DNA of 64,000 bases from Rhizobium mesosinicum. GTDB taxonomy: Bacteria > Pseudomonadota > Alphaproteobacteria > Rhizobiales > Rhizobiaceae. The notes beneath the pieces are model-generated. The model was not told the DNA's origin and did no database searches. It saw nothing but the letters and a program-made list of their open reading frames with translations. Where the stretch lies: NCBI RefSeq assembly GCF_019511345.1, contig NZ_JAEUAK010000006.1:186001-250000 (forward strand), written 5' to 3'. Both the position numbers and the translations under genes were made by a program. Positions 63,757 to 64,000 of the stretch are shown piece after piece (the first letter of the stretch is position 1; each line of letters opens with the position of its first letter).

Positions 63757-64000
63757 ATGACGAAAATAAAGATTGCATGCTTTGTTTTTGCCCTTCTGCC
63801 TCTGGCTGATCCGGTATTTGCGGATGATCTGGTGATCTGGTCGCCGGTGAAGGTGTCCGCCCGTTCCTACAAAACGACGGTCGGGTTTCGCCTGCCGATG
63901 GAATGGGAGACGAGCGCCGGCGCAGATCTCGCGCTTGCCTCGAACAAGAACGGCGCACCTCTGCCGGATTCCGGCCAGGCGATGCTCTGGGGCAAGCTGC
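63757..64000 (+). CDS. Secreted hypothetical protein, N-terminal part
   Basis: The frame begins MTKIKIACFVFALLPLADPV, a Sec signal peptide with cleavage near VFADD (residue 22), and runs off the end of the window after 81 codons. The mature part (VIWSPVKVSARSYKTTVGFRLPMEWE) reads like a beta-rich periplasmic or outer-membrane protein. I do not recognise the family. No strong ribosome-binding site precedes ATG 63757. Confidence 0.65.
   Translation, partial: MTKIKIACFVFALLPLADPVFADDLVIWSPVKVSARSYKTTVGFRLPMEWETSAGADLALASNKNGAPLPDSGQAMLWGKL

Noticed and set aside
63303..63809. A 168-codon frame overlapping the dxr start and the last gene
   Set aside because: It has no ribosome-binding site or domain, and the overlapping frame from 63757 has a convincing signal peptide.

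Overview
This is a chromosomal window from an alphaproteobacterium of the Rhizobiaceae (Rhizobium/Agrobacterium type). The evidence is the high GC content, the 5-aminolevulinate synthase route to heme (hemA), the linked order sdhCDAB - mdh-sucCDAB - lpd - xerC - priA - atpHAGDC, an Omp19-type lipoprotein, and strings of small secreted proteins of rhizobial character. I see no rRNA, tRNA, CRISPR array, insertion sequence or phage module. Most of the window is core genome, with a more variable stretch from about 31.4 to 51.6 kb.

Layout. 1-0.9 kb: end of a protein methyltransferase and a secreted protein. 1.2-4.6 kb: succinate dehydrogenase sdhCDAB. 4.6-6.6 kb: an Omp19-like lipoprotein and the ZapE/AFG1 ATPase. 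6.6-18.2 kb: the TCA supra-operon mdh-sucC-sucD-sucA-sucB-lpd, with a YciI-like gene between sucA and sucB and three little-known genes between sucB and lpd. 18.2-25.8 kb: cytochrome b561, TraB/GumN protein, XerC, a PlsC-type acyltransferase, a RecF-like ATPase, PriA and a small membrane protein. 25.8-31.3 kb: F1 ATP synthase atpHAGDC with an extra 79-residue CPFCG-containing gene locked between atpD and atpC. 31.4-33.6 kb: a sugar-phosphate transferase and an acyltransferase-3, probably for surface polysaccharide. 33.6-36.9 kb: a thiamine-precursor ABC transporter operon with a YkoF-type binding protein under a TPP riboswitch. 37-39.5 kb: a broken FMN reductase that keeps an intact SoxR-type promoter, soxR, a short-chain dehydrogenase and an ArsR regulator. 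39.5-48.3 kb: soluble NAD-dependent formate dehydrogenase fdsGBA-fdhD-fdsD with its LysR regulator and an oxalate/formate-family transporter. 48.5-52 kb: cheW preceded by the decayed end of a chemoreceptor, then ornithine aminotransferase and arginase with a divergent Lrp/AsnC regulator. 52-60.2 kb: the TamB/TamA outer-membrane pair; TamB is very large and carries seven tandem repeats of about 106 residues. 60.3-64 kb: a glycine-zipper lipoprotein, hemA with a FixK/FNR-like box, dxr, and the start of a secreted protein.

Functionally the window links carbon oxidation (Sdh, Mdh, SucCDAB, Lpd) with ATP synthesis, and adds formate oxidation to NADH and arginine breakdown to glutamate semialdehyde. 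No clearly new multi-gene system is visible. The points most worth following are the small gene embedded in the atp operon, the TamB repeat array, the hairpin between the Shine-Dalgarno sequence and start codon of sucA, the SoxR promoter driving a pseudogene, and the chemoreceptor relic coupled to cheW.
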